A stretch of DNA of 34,878 bases from Dissophora ornata (GCA_025201705.1 MU616878.1:1-34878), one strand, 5' to 3'. Shown: positions 1 to 10,525, counted from the first letter of the stretch. The notes: a model not told the origin generated them from the sequence alone. Program-made: numbers and translations.

Positions 1-86
1 AAAAAAAAAAAAAAGCCTGCGTGAAATGCTTGGTCATCGTAAAAACGAAAGAAAAGATACTCGCATGCAAACGATCGTAAATAATG

Positions 87-92
87 TTTATT
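87..92 (-). terminator. Poly(A) signal of the SulP gene
   Basis: AATAAA on the minus strand (TTTATT on plus), about 190 nt downstream of the transporter stop codon at 279. The 278-bp tail from 1 to 278 holds nothing else recognisable apart from an A-run at its left end, which coincides with the window edge. Confidence 0.45.
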
Positions 93-278
93 TTGAGAGA
101 AACGCCTCAAAAAACTCGATGAATATGATGGGCTGTTGAATCATTCGTATTTTTTTTTATCGCTCGAAGAACTATGTACATATACAAAAAAAAGACAGGA
201 ATGCTGTATGTACAAACGAATAAGTAGGCATTACCCATGCCTTGGTCGAATAAAAACAAACAACGGCAACAGCAACAA

Positions 279-3245
279 CTAATAGTCGTCTTCATCATCG
301 CCCATGTAGAGTCCACGGCCTGCTGTCGTAAATAGCGGACTCTGCAGTCCTAGCATCAGCATCACGCGCTGGTACGTCGCAGATTGCTTCACACGACGCG
401 TCAATGACTTCTTCCATCTCGAGCCATACTTGTACAGTTTCAGCGCCACAACCGTCGCCATCCCAACTGCTAGCCCAATCTCGATGCTAAATACAATCAC
501 CGAGATAAACGTGACCCACCATATAAGCGCCTCCTTGCGTCTTCCCACGCGCCAAAGTCGCTTCGCTTCAAACGTGTGCACCATCAGTGACTTTAGCGCC
601 ACCAAAACAATGGCGGCCAAAATCGTGTTGGGGATTCTCTCGAACAGAACCGTGAACCAGAGCAGACTCATCAGAACCATAGATGCCCCAACCAACGACG
701 CCAGGGGCGTTTTCGCTCCCAACTGTGCCAGGATAGCTGATCGCGTCAGGCTCCCAGTGCAGGCATACCCTCCAAAGCACGATCCTACCAATGAACCAAC
801 ACCGAGTGCCAGCATTTCCTGATCCGCGTCCACCTCATACCCATATTCTCTTCCAAAGTGCTTTGCCACCGAAAGCGACATCACATAGACCACTACGGCC
901 ATGAGAATACTCGGCCAGATCAACGAAAGCCAATCGTGCGCTGACCAATTATCGATCATGGTAGGGGGCCAAGCTGGAGATGGCAGACCGGTAGGGATAA
1001 AACCGACGACTGGAATATGATATTGCTTGTCTATGTCAAAGATCACCGTGGCGGCCGTAAAGACTACGACACAGAGGAAGATGTCCGGGATCGGGAAGTG
1101 GACCCTTGGAACAAGTCGCGAGAACCACTTTTTGCAATTTCTTCCGTCCTGTCCATGCACATTCTCTGGTTCAGACTCCTGCGAAAAATCCCGCGAACGT
1201 GGCTCGTATCTGGTATAACTCATAGAACTAGCACTGGAGGCAGAGTAGTAGTCTTCTGCTGCATGAATAGGACCGCCGCCTGAGGAGGCAGAGCCACGCC
1301 TAGACCCGGGTTGATTCACTGCCAGATGGTTATGGGCCAATAGGGGCTCTCGCTCATCACCCGATTCCAACAGGGATCGCTGTTTACTCCGAGAAGAGGC
1401 CGGGCGGAAAGATTTATACCGATACGTCCTTGGCGACGTTAGTTTCTGAGTGCGTGCCCTTTCCTGATGATGCCCAATGGCTCCTGTATTGGTCAGTCCT
1501 CCAACTACAGGGCTGGTGGGACTGTGAATTATTGACTTTGTTGGCCTAACCGCCGACGTGATGATGGTAGGCCATGTGAAATCCGCTGTAGAATGGTTAG
1601 AGGGCTGAGAAGACGATGTCGGCACGTCCAGACTAAGCGTCGCTGGTTGATCCTGGTCCAGGTTTGGAGAAATTGCAGGCGACCAGCTTAAACCACTGCT
1701 ACTATCCACGCTCTGCTCTGAGTTTTCAAGCGCGATATCCTGAACCTTCAACAGGGCTTGGTCTGAGACCGCTCTCGACACGGCGCTTCTTCGTCGCTGT
1801 GCTAGCTTTCTATTGGATTTTCCGGCGGCTGGAGCTGTTCGCTGGGAGAACGTCCGAGTTGCCTTGGGTGGGAAATTAGGACTTGAGCGAACGGGCTGAG
1901 AGAGAGGGCCCGGAGCGGCGTGTGGATGGAACGAAGAGCAACACAGGAACGAGGCTGACGCCGGCGATGGGAACGGCGACGAGGTAGTGAGCGATGTTCC
2001 AATGATTAGCTCCGACTGTGTGCGTCTCCTATATTCGATCCTCTGTAGCACATACATGAACGTCATGGCGGCGAGGCCCATCGCCAGCGAGGGCCAGACT
2101 ATATCATTCCAGAAATGTTCCACGATCCAGATCCAGGTTTTGATCATACTAAAGATCCCGCTCTCTCGGGGTGGATCCATGCCCAGCAAGTGCTTCAATT
2201 GGTGTGTGCCGATATGAAAGGCGGAGGCGGTGTTGAATCCAGAGACGAGGGCTATTGGCAGTAAGTGTTTCGATGTCCATCGCCCGAGTCGTGCCATGCT
2301 CAACAGAATTTGAATACCACCCACGAAAAAGGTGAGTATAAGGCAAAGAGGTAGGTACCGGCGATGGTATTCCCCGTCCGACGAGCCATCATGGCTATAT
2401 CCTTGCTCTAAGAGGATTTTATGTGCAAACTGACCCAGAAGCAGTGATGTTATGGCGAACGTGCCAGTGGACATATGTCTGCTAGTGCCAAGGATAGCAT
2501 AGAGGGTGGTTGGGACCAAGGAGGTATAAAGACCATGGACTGGCGGCAAGGACGCCAACATCGCATAGGCCATGCTCTGAGGAATGATGACGACCGAGAT
2601 GGCTATCGGGGCAGCAAAGGTGAGAAGGTTAGTCATAGCGACGACGGAGATAGGAAAGTTGGATTGAGAGCGCGGCGTCGCCTGGCTACTTGAAATTAAG
2701 GTTAAGTGCAACAAGAGTGGTAAGTTGTGCAAACACTTCTACTACTTACTGACACCAGCAAAGAGGTCTTGAGTCAAGTGTCCCTTCCAATTGTACCCGG
2801 GGTCACAAATAAGCCAGGACAGGATAGGGATTCTCCGCCGGATGTAGCGCACGGCTGCATTGGACCCTGCCCTCATCCTATATTGCCACAAGGGTATCTT
2901 CGTCGGCGGATCTGATCGTGTAGAAGAGGCAGCGGAGGACCGACACGAAGCGGGGGAGAGGGTGCGGCTAAAGGTGCGTGGTTGGCTCGTCCAGCGATCA
3001 TGGGGGCGAGGACGAGAAGAGGCAGGTGTGGAGGAGCTGGACCGATCTGAGGCGGTGTTGGCGGAGGGGATGGATTCAGGCAGTTGATTTGAAGAGTGAT
3101 CAGCTGGCTGTGGTGTTGACAGAGCGCGTGAGGGGTCTAATAACGACTCAATTGCTGCGGGCGCTGCTTGGTATTGCTGGTTCCGGCTCCAGTCCTGGTT
3201 CCGACTGTGGGGTCGGCCGTGAGAAGCGGCTGAGTGGGGATGCAT
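279..3245 (-). CDS. SulP/SLC26-family anion (sulfate) transporter with large Ser-rich insertion
   Basis: Membrane transporter of the SulP/SLC26 family, probably moving sulfate or another anion across the plasma or vacuolar membrane. Two exons: 3245-2750 and 2602-279; intron 2603-2749 (donor A|GTAAGT). Joining gives 939 aa and recreates the family signature GVTISVVIIPQSMAYA across the junction, followed by LPPVHGLYTS and GTSRHMSTGTFAI. A long Ser/Pro/Arg-rich cytoplasmic N-terminus (about 1-140) precedes the first helices. Residues about 355-658 are a low-complexity Ser-rich insertion between mid-domain helices; the conserved second half resumes at FPIPDIFLC and includes GYEVDADQEMLALG and GGYACTGSLTRSA. 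The protein ends about 50 residues after the last helix in an acidic tail (GDDEDDY), with no visible C-terminal STAS domain. The start is the ATG beginning MHPHSAASHG; the frame stays open upstream to 3584, but that part is encoded by CT-rich leader-like repeats. Substrate is inferred from family only. Confidence 0.85.
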
Positions 3246-3302
3246 CTCTTGCGGGTGCTGCCTATTGTGTTGAATGGGATGAGTGTGTAAGTGTGTGTGT
3301 GT

Positions 3303-3342
3303 CGAGAGAGGGAGAAAGAGTGCGAGAGAGGGAGAAAGAGTG
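3303..3342. repeat. Two perfect 20-bp tandem GA-rich repeats
   Basis: CGAGAGAGGGAGAAAGAGTG occurs twice head to tail, embedded in about 100 bp of GA/GT simple sequence just upstream of the SulP start codon. It is probably replication-slippage DNA in a CT-rich promoter or leader. Confidence 0.8.
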
Positions 3343-3739
3343 TGAGAGAGTGAGAGAGTGAGAGTGTGTGTGAGAGAGTGAGAGAGAATGAGAGTGGGAG
3401 AAGATTGCAATGGGCTGCGGGAATGAATCAAAGCGGAAGGGTGGAGGAGGGAGGGAAGGAGCAACTCATCGACGACGAATCGGAGATGAATGAATGGAAA
3501 CTGTGAAAAAACTAGGATCAAACGACGCCTTGTGATTATTGTTATCGAGCGGCAAGGTATCTCTCCATCAGCTGCGGACTGCATCTCTGAATCTGTTCAT
3601 TCCCGGCAACACAATAGACAAGAACGCCTTGGCTCAGCCCACTCTTATTTCATTTCGCAATAGCAAGAGCGATGGAATGGATAGATCGAAGCAAGACATC
3701 AAGCTCACTCCTACTAGACCCCTTATCATTGTTGGTACT

Positions 3740-3745
3740 TTATTG
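3740..3745 (-). terminator. Poly(A) signal of the small hypothetical gene
   Basis: AATAAA on the minus strand about 85 nt after the stop codon at 3828. Confidence 0.45.
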
Positions 3746-3827
3746 CCTTCTTTTTTTGTGCTCAAAGCACTGATACGGTGGTTTTCTTTCTTATTTACAT
3801 TAGAGACGAGACATTCGTTGCGTCCCT

Positions 3828-4504
3828 TTAGTCGTACGCGTGGTACCACGAGCTCTCTAGCACCTGCTCCTTGATTGCATCAATCTTGAACCACAGGTAG
3901 TCATGGTTGCCGCGCCACTTGTAGATAAAGTACATCACCTGCGGACCCGTATTCGACGATCCTGTGGGCATCATCGTCGTGCTCACGTCGCCTAGTCCAG
4001 CACCTGTCGCGTTCTCCTCATCGATATTCCCAGTTATGCCCCCAACAACGGGCCCAGGCATAAAAGATGCATGGAAGGCCTGGTCCATGGTCTGTTTCAT
4101 CTCGTCGGGCTCGCCCATGGTGGCCAAGATATTCGCAGCAGGCGTTCCGGGTTTGCCAAAATACTCGCCCAGTTTCTAAATTTTTTTTTGGGAATGGGGT
4201 TTCCATCAGTATGACAATATTGGCCACATGGACGTGTATGATGACGTGTCATGACAGCACCACCCACAGAAACAGAAAAAAAAAATTCCCATGTAACCCC
4301 CCCATTCAACGCAAGGACTGAATGGCAGCGTTGGAGACTGAAGGAGGGAGCTGTGCAAAGGCTTACCTGCAGTGCTTGGTGCTTATCGCCATTGAAGTTG
4401 TCGACAGCCGGATTGGCGCTGCCCCCGTCCCAGTGGCCCTTGATGGTCCGCAGGTTTTGGAGAGACTGGCCGAGGGCCTGATATTCGGACGAGACGGTAG
4501 CCAT
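3828..4504 (-). CDS. Small conserved-looking protein of unknown function (WRGNHDYL motif)
   Basis: Function unknown. Two exons: 4504-4367 and 4175-3828; intron 4176-4366 (CAG|GTAAGC donor, TTTAG acceptor, phase 0), giving 161 aa. Notable segments are GHWDGGSANPAVDNFNGDKH (about 23-42), LGEYFGKPGTP, LATMGEPDE and the C-terminal KWRGNHDYLWF, a pattern (WDGG..VD.F.GDKH...LG.PD...WRG.HDYL.F) that resembles, from memory, small fungal proteins of no assigned function. The start is the ATG in GCCATGG (4504), about 120 nt downstream of a TATATATA box. The frame is open upstream to an ATG at 4813, which would add a Phe/Leu-rich hydrophobic stretch; this is encoded by a CT-rich tract and is more likely leader DNA, but a signal-anchored 264-aa form cannot be excluded. 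Confidence 0.65.
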
Positions 4505-4619
4505 GGCGTTGTTGTTGATACGGCGCGGAAGGTTGGAGAGGTTGGAGAGGAAGAAGAGGACGGCGGTGAGGAGGAGGAAGACGAGGAAGAAAATGGTTCG
4601 ATTTGAGGACGCCGTCTTG

Positions 4620-4630
4620 AATATATATAC
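4620..4630 (-). promoter_or_regulatory. TATA box of the small hypothetical gene
   Basis: An alternating TA run (TATATATA on minus) lies about 120 nt upstream of the ATG at 4504 and is followed by a CT-rich tract typical of fungal leaders. It favours the short protein model, because the upstream ATG at 4813 would lie 5' of the box. Confidence 0.4.
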
Positions 4631-4970
4631 CGAAGTGTGGGCGTGAGGGAGTTGCGTGGGCAGTAAAGAGTTTGAGTTGCCAAGAGAGCGAGAGCGCGCA
4701 TTGCGACAGTAGCGGGAACATCGATTGCAGACAGTCACGACCCTCGTATCGCGCGCCACCAAACCAGACAGTCGAAGGCCTTGGCAGAGCTCATTGGACA
4801 AGAGACGAACCAAGAAAAGATACTGTCTTCAAGCATACCATGCCTTTGTGCGCCGTTGTCGGGGCAAGCGCTCTTTTGTTAGCTTGTAGTTGTAGGGAAT
4901 GAGAGTGAGGCGAGATGAGTGGTCGGTGTGCTCAGATACGCCTTTGTCCAAGGTTAGACGGTGTCTAGTC

Positions 4971-5011
4971 ATGCACGTGATACTCATCTTTTACGCGACA
5001 CTATGCACGTG
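4971..5011. promoter_or_regulatory. Pair of E-box (CACGTG) elements
   Basis: ATGCACGTG occurs at 4971-4979 and again at 5003-5011, 32 bp apart, about 470-510 nt upstream of the minus-strand gene ending at 3828; a related TACGTGGG follows near 5018. CACGTG is the classic bHLH binding core (Cbf1/Pho4/SREBP-like factors in fungi). Function is inferred from spacing and duplication only. Confidence 0.3.
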
Positions 5012-5368
5012 TAGGCTACGTGGGTTTTCACCTCTCCTTACTCATCCTCCTCGTCATATCAAATCCCCTGTCTATCTTACGGGCACGCGCACCACCGAGC
5101 AGTCCTCCTATTCCCCGTGCCGCTTGTGTTCACACTTTGCGATAGTCCCAGGCGCGACTTTCTCCAGGACTTGGACTCTCCTTTTGGACTTGACCTTCTA
5201 GTTAGACTAGTTCAGATCGATGTTTCTTCCGACAATCATTGCTCTCTTTCCTGTGCCACCCAACCATTCGCTTACGCGACCCATATCCGCATTCACACCA
5301 AGGCGATCGTTTATCCCTGCATAGCATCGACGCTGATATCATAACAACCATCGTCCAAAGCCTTTCCT

Positions 5369-5542
5369 TCGAGCCATATTTTGTTTAAACCGGGCTCCTG
5401 CCTCACGAGAACACAGTCGTTGACTTGTGCTGTTGTGCTGTCGTCACGTTTGCTACTCACCCTTTGGCGCGCGGCGCACATTCGGACAGAATAAAATAAG
5501 AAACGAAGCATTTCGAGCCATGTTTTGTATAAACTGGGCTCC
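5369..5542. repeat. Imperfect 30-bp direct repeat
   Basis: The 30-mers at 5369-5398 and 5513-5542 match at 27 of 30 positions and are offset by 144 bp. Each begins TCGAGCCAT and ends GGGCTCC, so each copy also has short inverted ends (GAGCC / GGCTC) flanking an AT-rich core. Confidence 0.7.
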
Positions 5543-6628
5543 GTATTGAGAGCATTTTTGTACATGACGCCGGTGGTGATCACTCTCTGTTGCGCTCATT
5601 TGTCTTACCAGGTTGTCGACAATTATATCCCCGCTCCTGTACATATAAGATTTGTGGAACACTTGGGAGTCGACAGACATCTCGTATTTATCACACATAA
5701 AACCGAAAACCGAAAACCGAAGTAACAATGCGTGCATGGGCTACGAGTGGGCACAGGGGCCAAAGATCGCTTGCCGAATTCCCTGCTTGTCTGGCGTTCC
5801 AATTTCGCTTTATTTTAGGACTCCTCCTAACCCTTCGTTTGCTCTTTTCCTCTTGTCGGTGCCACATCGCACCTTCCCCCCACCAACACTTTCTCATATT
5901 CCTGTTCCTCCTACTTCTCCCGCACCTCGCCTCCCCACTCCTCATCTCCTCTACCCCAGTTCCTTTCGCCCTCTCGGCACCCTGTGATCTCTTCGACAAG
6001 TCTGCTCCTACAAACGCGCCTGTAGCTACGGTATGAGATGCTTTCCAGCGCCGGCGTTGTTTTATTATCCCAACCCGCCCCCTTCACCTCGTTATCAGCA
6101 ACTCCGGGAACCCTTCTCTCCTTGATTGCCGAACAGATTTTATTTTTCTTTGATTTCACTGATCAACCCAGCTCTATGTTATTGTACGAATCAAGCCTCA
6201 CACTGAGCAGTGCAGTGCCAGTCGCTTGAATACATGGCCACCGTGCATGGAAATAAAAAAGGAGCAAACGAATGGACTACTCTCCAGTACATATCCTTGT
6301 TCGTTCTCCTTAAGGGCAATCGCGGTTTAAAGAGCGTACCAGCCCTTTTCTGCAATGTGTTCTTCGTTGTACTTTAAATAGTTTACATCTTTCACCCCGC
6401 GCCACGACAGCCCTAGCAAAGGCATCCTTCCCACCCCTGTCCCGCTCTCGATCACTACTTTCAACAGCGAAAGGGTAGTTACCCAGGTGAATAGGTGTGG
6501 CATATGCAGTTCCGGGATGATTACTTTTGTTGTTGCTTTTTTTCTTTGCTGCGAGAGGGCTTTCTGTCTTCTCGGCGCGACGATTGCCAAGCAATGCCGC
6601 ACGTCGAAAGCCCACGCTTTACCCAAGG

Positions 6629-6665
<37 letters not shown>
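6629..6665. repeat. (AC)n(AT)n microsatellite
   Basis: About 11 AC dinucleotides run directly into about 7-8 AT dinucleotides, a continuous alternating purine-pyrimidine tract of roughly 36 bp. It has no coding explanation. Confidence 0.9.
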
Positions 6666-8334
6666 CATCCGCCCCTTCCTTCTCTCAATTGCAGTCCTCT
6701 CACTCGCACCCTCCCTCTTCTTCCCTCGATTCCTGACCATCAAAATTGCAACCCCAGGGCGCACTGCAAAACAAAGATCTCCAAATAGGCACGTTCCTGA
6801 GCTTGCTTTTTTAATCGAGTCCGCATTGTCATACAAAACGATTTTTTAGTGCCGCTTTAGACGGACAGCCTCTTTTCTTGTTTTGCGCTTTTGTTATAGA
6901 CCCTATGCCATATATCAGCACCTGCTTGCCTGCTGCCCATTCTCTTCTCTCCGCTCCGTTCATCTTAGCGCCGTTCCCATCTTTTTTTATCTTTTCCATA
7001 TGCTGACTTGGATTATGTTGAGCAATACATATAATCAAATATTATAGCTTCTCTCCGACAATCAATTCTCCTTATCAAACCCACCCTTCTTTTGCTATAA
7101 CCCTCTTTCGCACTTCATTTTCCGTTTGTAAGGCAGGGTTCGCTCTTCTCCATTTTCCTCAGTTCATCTCTTTTCCCTTCGTGTTTGTCTGGATCATGTA
7201 CCACCCCGCCGTATTTTTTTTTTTAATTGCGTTGTTCCCCCGTTTTTATGTTTTCCGCTCTTCCATCTTTTTTTTTTCTCTCTTGACCCTTGTTCTCATT
7301 TAGTCCTCACTATTTACAATCTGTGTCTGCAGAGCACCGAGGTAATTATCGGGAGCCTTAAATGAAAAGTGGGTGAGGCGAAGGCGTGCATGGATCATAC
7401 AAGATCACATCACTTTCTTATTTATTTATATACACTGTGTAAGGAGAAAAGGAAATGCCAGGAGGAGAACATGTCTATATGAGGGACGTCGGGTGTGGAG
7501 GAGAAGGATGTCTGAATTGGGTCCCCCCGCCCTTGTTTTTCTGTCTCCTTTCAATTCAGTTCTTTTCATGATAATGTTGAGAGGGGGGGGGGACATAAAA
7601 ACCCTCACCCAGCCCCCGCAAGCTTGCATGCGTGCTTGTATTCTTTCTTTCCGTTGTGGTTGATTAAATCAATTACGGATTTGAAGATGTATCACCATTA
7701 CTAACCTTTCCTCTGTCTTGCTTCGATCTCTGTTGTGGCGTGAAAATAGATTCAGGTGCCTGTCGACTTTCTTTTATTCTTAGCCAGGGGCAGACACATA
7801 CACGCCGTGCAAAGACAAATAATCAAAAATATACATCCGCCATTGTACCGTGCGTAGCACAAACGTTAAATCCACGAAAAGACACGAACACGTCCGTCGC
7901 ACAAGCCTGCAACAATGTCGCAGCCATTTTCATCATCTACTCATGTGGCAGCTCCAAAAACAACCACGATCTCGACCACGACCACACCGATCACGAAAAC
8001 AACCACATATATCACGCCTCGATCTGCCACTGCCACTTCACATCCTCTTTTGTCTTCCGCTTCATCTTGGGCACGAGCACCGCGCCGCGCTGCTCAAGGG
8101 CGGTGGCGACATTCATGTTTCATTTTCGACAATTGTTATCTGGGTCCCTGTTCACGAATTCAGCGGTCCAAACGTTGCCGAAACGCTCGTGCCTGTCATC
8201 ACTCGTTCTTGTTCTCACTCCGTGTTGCCAGATCGCCCACAGCAAAGCAAACCAACGTTGACGCACCCTCCGAACACGCATCTCCAACTCCTTCAGTCCC
8301 CTCTGCCTCCTCCTCCCTTCCTTCGTCGTTGTTA

Positions 8335-10503
8335 ATGTACACTATCGGCAACAAGATGGAGACATCTTCGATCGCGAGAGGATCTGAGGCCGCCAGCAAA
8401 CAAAAGTCGATGGCTGCTGTTTATTTGGGACTTTTTCTGGCTTCTTCCTCTTGCATGGTTGTATCAGCAACCCCAGCCCCAGCCCCAGCTCCTCAAGCGC
8501 AGTCCCCGCCGAATGCAGCCAGCAAATTCTTTGAACCGTTAGCAGCAGCGGCCGCAGATCCAGCAGCAGTTACAGTAACCACAACCGCCAAGGTCACTAC
8601 CGTACCCGTCACAACAAACTCGACGCCATCTACACGACCCACAACTACCACGACCAATGCACCCGCGACACAAACTACACAATCCACCACCACCACCACC
8701 GCCACTATCGCATCTACAACCGTCTCGGCTACGACAACAACCACGACGACCTCCACGAGTTTTTCAGACAACGTTATCACAGTGACCCGTACTACCTCTG
8801 ACTCCAACCAGTCGTCGAGCTCTCGAGGAATATCTCCCTCAGGGACGCCGTATGGGACGATCCGTGACGATAACACGAATGGAGGGATGATGTTGATCGT
8901 TTCCCTTGTCGTGGTGTTCGTCGTCCTGGCGGTGATGGGTCTTGTCGTATGTTGTCTTTTCAGAAGACGTAATGCGAAGAACAGACGGATGCATCTGTTT
9001 GGAGGTGGTAGTGGAAAGGGGCCGAACTCGACATCATCTAGCAGTAGCGGGTTGGACAATATCCTAGCTGCGGCAGTGGCCGGGCATCCGGGGGATGGCA
9101 TCAAAGGTCCTAGAGATAGTACCGGAGGTTTGCATACCCCTGTGGGAGGAACCACTGGAGACGCGTTGCAAGAAATGTCAGAGTTGCATCAGAGCGCGTT
9201 GCTGTCGCGGAAAAGCAGTACCCTTAGCATGAGATCAGGCTTCCAAGGTCCAAGCCATGGTCAAAGTGGCAGCCACCAGGGCAATCACATGCTCAGCCCA
9301 GTACTCGCACCTGCTCGGCCATACTCTCACGCATCTGGGCATTGGAGTGGCTCTACCAACAATAACTACGGTCCTGGCGATTATATCTCTTCAGATCCCG
9401 GCTCAATGGACCATCCTTCGTTTTCGCAAGCGCGTGAATTCAGGAATAGTCAGTACGACGAGTACTACGGTGTCGCTCCTCCGCAACCTCTGTATGCACT
9501 GGAGGGCAGTGGCAGTAGTAAAGTGAGAGGAGGATCATCTTCGGGATACAGTAGCAACGAACAGCTTGTACCCCCACACCATCCACACTCTGTTCATCAT
9601 CACAGCGGCCATTCAAGTCTGAACATAAGCCGTCGGTCAAGTCTTTCGCCAGGTCTGCACCCGCAGTCGGATACTCTACACAGTTCTAGCCCGCTGTTCC
9701 GCGCCAAGACACTCGGCAATGCCAGCGGAGGTACTTACCAGCAGCAGCAAAACCAGCACCCGTACTATGGACCCGCATCGTTATCGGCTAGTCAGATCTT
9801 ACATGGAGACTCTGGTATCCCGATTGCCATGTCTGGTATTGAGGATTCCTCTGGCTCAGAGCCCTCGGAATCAGTTTCAGAATCGCCATTGGCCGTTCAA
9901 GGCGAACAGGGCATGATACGTCCAAAGTCCATGTCGTTGCCTCATGGCCCTGCACCATCACATGCAGATCTTCGTCCTCAGAGCATGATGATTCTCGGTA
10001 ACGCGTTGCCTCCCCCCTCGAACTTAATTATCCCACCTTCAATCACGACGCGTCCCCGGTCCATGTTGAACCCCAGTGCTATCTACGCTAGTCAAGCCCA
10101 GAGCCAAAGTCAAGGACAGTACCAGCAACAGCACCCTCACCCGTACTATCAGCAGCAGCAACAGCAACGCTACTACCCTGCCCCCCAGGATTACTACTAC
10201 CAGCAGTACCCAGTATCGCCAGCATTGTATCCTAGTGCCCATGGCACTCCGACAATGACTCACGAGGTCGCTGTCGCCGAGGACGATAGCGAGTATGCTG
10301 CCGCCGCCGGCGTTGGTTCTAGTTCTGGTTCCGGATCTGGAAGTGGAATTGGATCCGCATCAAATGATGGAACAGAGAGCGAGCAGTTGATGAGCAAAGA
10401 AGTTGGTAAAAGACCGTCCGAGTCATCGTTGTCGACGCCTTCCTCGCCCAGTCATACGGTACCTGAATCTAACGATGCCTCAGCCTCAGACGGCAGCGCA
10501 TAA
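8335..10503 (+). CDS. Thr/Ser-rich single-pass membrane protein, Mid2/WSC-sensor-like topology
   Basis: Probable plasma-membrane glycoprotein whose layout resembles cell-wall stress sensors; family membership is not proven. From the ATG at 8335 (722 aa): a signal-peptide-like segment MAAVYLGLFLASSSCMVVSA (about 26-45), an Ala/Pro then Thr-rich ectodomain (about 46-170) rich in likely O-glycosylation sites, one transmembrane helix (about 184-208: MMLIVSLVVVFVVLAVMGLVV), a basic stop-transfer CCLFRRRNAKNRR, and a cytoplasmic tail of about 500 residues rich in Ser, Gly, His and Gln (HHPHSVHHHSGHSS, a Gln run near the end, GSGSGSGIG). No Cys-rich WSC domain is seen. The start is uncertain: the frame is open to an ATG at 7915 (140 further residues, partly Thr-rich), and ATGs at 8356 and 8410 also keep the signal peptide. 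No introns are needed. Confidence 0.75.
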   Translation: MYTIGNKMETSSIARGSEAASKQKSMAAVYLGLFLASSSCMVVSATPAPAPAPQAQSPPNAASKFFEPLAAAAADPAAVTVTTTAKVTTVPVTTNSTPSTRPTTTTTNAPATQTTQSTTTTTATIASTTVSATTTTTTTSTSFSDNVITVTRTTSDSNQSSSSRGISPSGTPYGTIRDDNTNGGMMLIVSLVVVFVVLAVMGLVVCCLFRRRNAKNRRMHLFGGGSGKGPNSTSSSSSGLDNILAAAVAGHPGDGIKGPRDSTGGLHTPVGGTTGDALQEMSELHQSALLSRKSSTLSMRSGFQGPSHGQSGSHQGNHMLSPVLAPARPYSHASGHWSGSTNNNYGPGDYISSDPGSMDHPSFSQAREFRNSQYDEYYGVAPPQPLYALEGSGSSKVRGGSSSGYSSNEQLVPPHHPHSVHHHSGHSSLNISRRSSLSPGLHPQSDTLHSSSPLFRAKTLGNASGGTYQQQQNQHPYYGPASLSASQILHGDSGIPIAMSGIEDSSGSEPSESVSESPLAVQGEQGMIRPKSMSLPHGPAPSHADLRPQSMMILGNALPPPSNLIIPPSITTRPRSMLNPSAIYASQAQSQSQGQYQQQHPHPYYQQQQQQRYYPAPQDYYYQQYPVSPALYPSAHGTPTMTHEVAVAEDDSEYAAAAGVGSSSGSGSGSGIGSASNDGTESEQLMSKEVGKRPSESSLSTPSSPSHTVPESNDASASDGSA

Positions 10504-10525
10504 TCTCAGAAGTTCACTGAAAAAT

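Larger units (their letters stand above)
3246..3827. other. Intergenic region: GA/GT-rich repeats, SulP leader and 3' end of the next gene
   Basis: No gene seen. Positions 3285-3400 are built of GTGT and GAGA simple repeats, so the minus strand, which is the SulP leader side, is CT/CA-rich. Inside this lies a perfect 20-bp tandem duplication (unit CGAGAGAGGGAGAAAGAGTG at 3303-3322 and 3323-3342). The part near 3828 is the 3' flank of the small minus-strand gene. Confidence 0.6.
4631..8334. other. 3.7-kb gene-poor region, pyrimidine-rich on the plus strand
   Basis: No convincing gene seen: reading frames are short, lack recognisable motifs and no set of splice sites joins them. The plus strand is strongly C/T-rich with T-runs from about 5.0 to 8.3 kb, as in fungal promoters and leaders of plus-strand genes, so much of it may be the regulatory region or a long, possibly spliced, leader of the membrane-protein gene that follows. 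It holds two ATGCACGTG elements (4971, 5003), an imperfect 30-bp direct repeat (5369 and 5513), three AAACCGA units near 5703-5722 and an AC/AT microsatellite (6629-6665). Confidence 0.55.

Noticed and set aside
3246..3584. Upstream extension of the SulP reading frame
   Set aside because: Encoded by CT/CA simple repeats giving Leu/Ser/His/Thr runs; more likely leader DNA than protein.
4383..4721. Ser/Pro-rich minus-strand frames over the CT-rich tract
   Set aside because: Low-complexity translations of a pyrimidine-rich leader in other frames; the supported frame carries the conserved motifs.
5311..5737. Overlapping small frames on both strands around 5.3-5.7 kb
   Set aside because: Short, without motifs, and partly explained by the duplicated 30-bp sequence.
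8493..9155. 220-codon minus-strand frame rich in Val
   Set aside because: It is the complement of Thr/Ala codon runs (ACC/ACA giving GGT/TGT) of the membrane protein.
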